Made by a program: the position numbers and the translations under genes. Shown here one piece after another: positions 60,247-64,000 of a stretch of DNA of 64,000 bases (within the stretch, counting starts at the first letter, position 1; each line of letters begins with the position of its first letter). Location of the stretch: assembly GCF_014196345.1 (NCBI RefSeq), contig NZ_JACIDN010000001.1, forward strand, positions 186,001-250,000. Direction: 5' to 3'. The DNA comes from Methylobacterium brachythecii. Lineage in GTDB: Bacteria; Pseudomonadota; Alphaproteobacteria; Rhizobiales; Beijerinckiaceae. Under the pieces are notes generated by a model. The model did not search any database. It was not told the origin of the DNA and saw only the letters and a program-made list of their open reading frames with translations.

Positions 60247-63200
60247 TCCTTGGCACGGTCGGCGGGGTCGTCGGCACGGCTCTCGGCGGCCCGATCGGCT
60301 CGGCCGTCGGCAAGGTGCTTGGCGCGGCGGGTGGCTCGCTCATCGACGGTGCCCTGTTCGGCGGAGGCACCCGCTATGTTGAGGGGCCTCGCCTGAGCGA
60401 CGTCGCCGGCCTGACCTCCACTGAGGGCGAGCCGATCCCACGCGTCTATGGCCGAGCCCGCCTCGGCGGCACGCTGATCTGGGCGACGCGGCCGCTCGAA
60501 GTGGCCAATACCAGCACGCAGCGCTCCTCCTCTGGCGCGAAGGGCTCTGGCCAGAAGACGGTCACGACGAGCTATGCCTATTTCGCCAACATCGCCGTGG
60601 GCATCTGCGCCGGCGAGATCGCCTTCATCCGCCGGGTCTGGGCGGATGGCAGCGAGCTCGACCTCACCACGCTGACGATGCGCGTCCATACCGGCCGCGC
60701 CGACCAGGAGCCGGACCCGCTCATCGTCGCCAAGGAGGGCGCGGCACGCACACCGGCCTATCGCGGGCTCGCCTATGTCGTGTTCGAGCGGCTGGCGCTC
60801 GCCGATTTCGGCAACCGCATCCCGCAGCTCGCCTTCGAGGTGATCCGGCCGGTCGACGGCATCGCGCGCCACATTCGCGCGGTTTGCCTGATCCCCGGAG
60901 CGACCGAGTTCGGGCTCGATCCCACACCCGTCTCCGTCGATGCCGATTTCGGCACGACGCGGCCGGCCAATCGCTTCCAGCTCCCCCACGCCAGCGACGT
61001 GGTGGCCTCCCTCGACGCCCTGCAGGCGCTCTGCCCGAACCTCAAAAGGGTCTCAGTGGTGGTGAGCTGGTTCGGCAGCGACCTGCGCGCCGGGCACTGC
61101 GACATCGCCCCGCGCATCGACAGCCTGACCAAGAAAACCACGGGCGACAGCTGGAGCGTCGCTGACCTGACCCGTCTCACGGCGGACAGGGTCTCACTCG
61201 TCGACGGCAACCCGGCCTATGGCGGCACCCCGTCCGATGCCGGGCTCGTCCGCCTCGTGGCCGAGCTGACACGGCGCGGGCTCGGGGTCGTGCTTTACCC
61301 CTTCGTGATGATGGACGTGCCGGCGGACAACGCCCTGCCCGATCCATACCGCCCCGGTGAAAGCCAGCCGGCCTATCCCTGGCGCGGGCGCATCGCCTGC
61401 GACCCAGCCCCCGGCCTGCCCGGCTCGCCCGATGGCACGGCGGAAGCCGCGATCCAGGTGACGGCGTTCTTCGAAGGCCACCGCCGGCTGGTGCTGCATT
61501 ATGCGAGCCTGCTGCGCGACAGCGGCCTCGCCGGCCTCATCATTGGCAGCGAATTGCCGGGCCTGACCCGCCTGCGAGGGGCCGATGGCGGTTACCCGGC
61601 GGTCGAAGCGCTTCGTGTTCTCGCCGGGGAGGCACGCGCCATCCTCGGGCCATCAGTGAAGCTCGTCTACGCGGCCGACTGGACCGAGTACGGCGCCCAT
61701 GTCCGCGATGGCGGCGCGACGATCCGCTTTCCCCTCGACGCGCTCTTCGCCGATCCTGCGATCGACGCGGTCGGCATCGACTATTACCCGCCCCTCTCTG
61801 ACTGGCGCGACGGCGACGGGCAGGCCGACGCTGCGCTCAGCCCCACGATCTACGACCGCGCCTATCTGAAGAGCCGCCTCGGCGCAGGCGAGGCCTTCGA
61901 CTGGTTCTATGCGAGCGACGCCGACCGCATCGCGCAGACCCGCACGCCGATCACCGATGGCGCCTACCAAAAGCCCTGGATCTACCGGGCCAAGGACCTC
62001 GTCGCCTGGTGGTCGAACCCTCACATCGAGCGCGACGGCGGCGTCGAGACGCTGACAACCGCCTGGCTGCCGGGCTCCAAGCCGATCTGGCTCACCGAGA
62101 TCGGCGTGGCGGCGGTGGACCGCAGCACCAACGGCCCCAACGCCTTTCCCGACCCGAAATCCTCGGAGAACGCGCTGCCGCCGTTCTCCCGCGGCATCCG
62201 CGACGAGCTGATCCAGGTGCGCGGCCTGGAGGCTATCCTCTCTCGTTTCGACCCAGCGGTGAGTGGTTTCGAGCCGGCTCACAATCCGATTTTCTCGGAG
62301 GGTGGGCTGCGCATGGTCGACCCGGATGGCATCTTCGTCTGGTGCTGGGATGCGCGGCCGTTTCCTGCCTTCCCGGCCTTCGACACGGTCTGGTCCGACG
62401 CGGATAACTGGGCGCTCGGTCACTGGATCACAGGACGGAGCGAAGGCCAGGAGCTCGACCGGCTGATCGCCTTCATCCTCGCCGCGTTCGGCATCGCGGC
62501 GCCGACGACCATCGCGGCGGACGGTTTCGTGGATGGATTCGTGATCGACCGGCCGCTCTCGGCCCGCGGCGTGCTCGAAGGCCTGTGCCAGCTCTTCGGC
62601 CTCGACGTCTCGGTCGCGGCGGGGCGGCTGCTGATCCGGGGTCCGCAGGCGTCGCAGCCCGTCGCCCTCCTGGCGGCCGATCTCGTCGAGCCGGGTGACG
62701 GAAGCGCACCGCTGAGCAGCGTGCGCGCCGAGGACGGCGCCCTGCCCCGCACGCTGGAGGTGGGATTCAGCGACGGCGAGAGCGACGAGTACCGCCGTGC
62801 CACGGCAGCCGCCCTGCGACCAGGGGGAACGCGGCGGCGCGAGAGCCGGATTGAGGCGTCCATCGTCTCCCGGCGCGGCGCCGCCCAGAGTCTCGCGGAG
62901 GGAGCCCTCGATGCCGCGCTTGCCGCGCGCGAGACCGCCAGTTTTTCCGTGAGCCCGCGCCGGCTCGACCTGAAACCCGGCGACCGGCTGATCCTGCCCG
63001 ATGGTAGCCTCCACCGCATCACGCGGATCAGCGACAGCCCGGTGGGGCGCGCGGTCGAGACCGCCGGCGCGCCCGTGATGACGGCGGATGGCGGCAGCGC
63101 GGCGGCGAGTGAGACCCGCTCCCGCGCCGGACCGCCCTCTCTGCCCAGCCCGCCCTTCGCGGTCGCCCTCGACCTGCCGGTCACCCGCGGCGATCCAGTG

Positions 63201-64000
63201 CCGCTGCAATACCTCGCGGTCGCCGCCGACCCGTGGGCCGGCCTGATGGCCGTCTGGCGCGCGGACGGCGCCGGGGCGCCGCTCGCCGTGCAGCGCCTCG
63301 TGGAGCATCCGGCCTGTCTCGGGCGCACGCTTTCGCCGCTGCCACCCGGCCCGCTCTGGCGCTTCGACCGCGCCGCGCGCCTCGACGTGATGCTGCGCCA
63401 TGCCGAGGGCTTCGCATCGGTGGACGAGGGCGCAGCGCTGGCCGGTGCGAACACCTTCGCCCTCGTCGGCCCCGATGGCACGGTCGAGATCCTCTCGGCG
63501 GCTGGAGCGGAGCTGATCGGCCCCGACACCTTCCGCCTGACGAGACTCATGCGCGGCCTCGCCGGCAGTGAAGCCGCAGCGTCGCAAACCGTGCCGGCCG
63601 GCGCGCTGATCGTCCGGCTCGATGACGGCGCCGTGGTGCCTCTGGTCGATCGCCTCGACGAAGCCGGCCGCGCCTTCGCCTATCGCGTTGGGACGGCCGA
63701 CCGCGACCCTGGCGATCCTGCCGTGATCGGGTTTTCCGCGAGCGCGGGGCTCTCCGTCTTCCTGCCCTTGCGTCCGGTCCATCTGCGGGCGCGGCGCGAG
63801 GCTGATGGCATCCGCTTCACGTGGATCCGCAGGGCGCGGCGCGACGCCGATGCCTGGGAGCCATCCGAGATCCCGCTCGACGAAGCGAGCGAGGCTTACA
63901 CTCTAGACGTCTTTCGCAGTGACGGCGGCCTCGCCCGCTCGCTCAGCGCCGGCACGGCGAACGCGTTCTATTCGGCGGAGGACGAGGCCGCCGATTTCGG
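60234..64000 (+). CDS. GTA TIM-barrel host-specificity/tail fibre hub protein (gp15), 3' end outside window
   Basis: At least 1255 residues; open at the right edge. It starts with a Gly-rich membrane-like segment (GTVGGVVGTALGGPIGSAVG) and an N-terminal domain with EGEPIPRVYGRARLGG. Around 430-760 is the GTA TIM-barrel domain (VKLVYAADWTEYGAHVRDGG, VGIDYYPPLSDW, KPIWLTEIGVAAVDRST), then a phage tail protein-3 type region (LEGLCQLFGLDVSVAAGRLL). It is the largest tail component, likely for host contact. Start ATG 60234 has GGGAG eight bases upstream, within gp14. Confidence 0.93.
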   Translation, partial: MATLILGTVGGVVGTALGGPIGSAVGKVLGAAGGSLIDGALFGGGTRYVEGPRLSDVAGLTSTEGEPIPRVYGRARLGGTLIWATRPLEVANTSTQRSSSGAKGSGQKTVTTSYAYFANIAVGICAGEIAFIRRVWADGSELDLTTLTMRVHTGRADQEPDPLIVAKEGAARTPAYRGLAYVVFERLALADFGNRIPQLAFEVIRPVDGIARHIRAVCLIPGATEFGLDPTPVSVDADFGTTRPANRFQLPHASDVVASLDALQALCPNLKRVSVVVSWFGSDLRAGHCDIAPRIDSLTKKTTGDSWSVADLTRLTADRVSLVDGNPAYGGTPSDAGLVRLVAELTRRGLGVVLYPFVMMDVPADNALPDPYRPGESQPAYPWRGRIACDPAPGLPGSPDGTAEAAIQVTAFFEGHRRLVLHYASLLRDSGLAGLIIGSELPGLTRLRGADGGYPAVEALRVLAGEARAILGPSVKLVYAADWTEYGAHVRDGGATIRFPLDALFADPAIDAVGIDYYPPLSDWRDGDGQADAALSPTIYDRAYLKSRLGAGEAFDWFYASDADRIAQTRTPITDGAYQKPWIYRAKDLVAWWSNPHIERDGGVETLTTAWLPGSKPIWLTEIGVAAVDRSTNGPNAFPDPKSSENALPPFSRGIRDELIQVRGLEAILSRFDPAVSGFEPAHNPIFSEGGLRMVDPDGIFVWCWDARPFPAFPAFDTVWSDADNWALGHWITGRSEGQELDRLIAFILAAFGIAAPTTIAADGFVDGFVIDRPLSARGVLEGLCQLFGLDVSVAAGRLLIRGPQASQPVALLAADLVEPGDGSAPLSSVRAEDGALPRTLEVGFSDGESDEYRRATAAALRPGGTRRRESRIEASIVSRRGAAQSLAEGALDAALAARETASFSVSPRRLDLKPGDRLILPDGSLHRITRISDSPVGRAVETAGAPVMTADGGSAAASETRSRAGPPSLPSPPFAVALDLPVTRGDPVPLQYLAVAADPWAGLMAVWRADGAGAPLAVQRLVEHPACLGRTLSPLPPGPLWRFDRAARLDVMLRHAEGFASVDEGAALAGANTFALVGPDGTVEILSAAGAELIGPDTFRLTRLMRGLAGSEAAASQTVPAGALIVRLDDGAVVPLVDRLDEAGRAFAYRVGTADRDPGDPAVIGFSASAGLSVFLPLRPVHLRARREADGIRFTWIRRARRDADAWEPSEIPLDEASEAYTLDVFRSDGGLARSLSAGTANAFYSAEDEAADF

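Noticed and set aside
61653..63782. 709-codon reverse frame opposite gp15
   Set aside because: Shadow of a real GTA gene; no motif, skewed composition.
63795..63815. Second parS-like site (CTTCACGTGG) in gp15
   Set aside because: Only the central eight bases match; the outer arms differ.
47021..64000. Complete prophage
   Set aside because: No integrase, repressor, replication, lysis or attachment sites seen; gene order and gp10-gp15 types are those of GTA.

Overview
The window comes from a high-GC alphaproteobacterium. Methylobacterium/Methylorubrum or a close relative in the Hyphomicrobiales is the best guess. The pointers are G+C-rich coding in all frames, NepR/EcfG general-stress genes, a phosphatidylserine pathway with a short Psd, DUF1236/DUF4174/DUF3309 envelope proteins, a tRNA-His without an encoded G-1 and with A73, and a gene transfer agent (GTA) of the Rhodobacter capsulatus type. 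No rRNA, CRISPR array, insertion sequence or integrase was seen.

Layout. 1-4.7 kb: a partial outer-membrane barrel, a NepR-like peptide, an ABC-F ATPase, a CysK-like enzyme, a DUF3309-like peptide and a parS-like palindrome. 4.7-12 kb: a PotGHI-type importer without its binding protein, an extensin-like peptidase, a Crp/Fnr regulator, a luciferase-like monooxygenase, a zinc alcohol dehydrogenase and a YegP-like protein. 12.2-18 kb: a second ABC-F protein, a His-rich exported peptide, a DUF4174 protein, an alpha/beta hydrolase and a Cache-type histidine kinase. 18.1-24.6 kb: a sulfur island with a cysteine desulfurase carrying a long Pro/Ala-rich N-terminus, overlapped by an encapsulin shell gene with a cNMP-like insert, then serine O-acetyltransferase, a small unknown, a DUF442 sulfurtransferase and two YeeE/YedE half-transporters. 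24.7-31.6 kb: VanZ-like protein, tRNA-His, a degenerate ABC protein, and divergently an ActC-ActD fusion plus ActF, which are membrane parts of alternative complex III without its redox subunits. 31.7-39.7 kb: glutamine amidotransferase, a sigma factor with a NepR-like N-terminus, pentapeptide protein, Crp/Fnr regulator, a third NepR-like protein, MscL, a Tam-like methyltransferase and psd-pssA. 39.8-45.2 kb: heme uptake (hemP-hmuTUV plus TonB-dependent receptor). 45.3-46.6 kb: BrnA-like antitoxin, DUF1345 protein and a small unknown.

47-64 kb is a near-complete GTA structural cluster in canonical order: small and large terminase, portal, prohead protease, capsid, connector, head closure, tail completion, major tail protein, two tail assembly chaperones, a short tape measure, the three gp12-gp14 tail proteins and the start of gp15, which runs off the window. 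It is interrupted after the capsid gene by a reverse-strand block encoding a small membrane protein and two secreted trypsin-like proteases. Most spacers hold palindromic repeats.

Functionally, the sulfur island looks like a self-contained unit in which cysteine desulfurase is packed in a protein shell beside cysteine precursor synthesis and sulfur import. The heme operon covers outer-membrane to cytoplasm transport. Three NepR-like modules in one window suggest an elaborated general stress response. Most starts were chosen by ribosome-binding sites and family length; functions are from motif reading only, without database searches.
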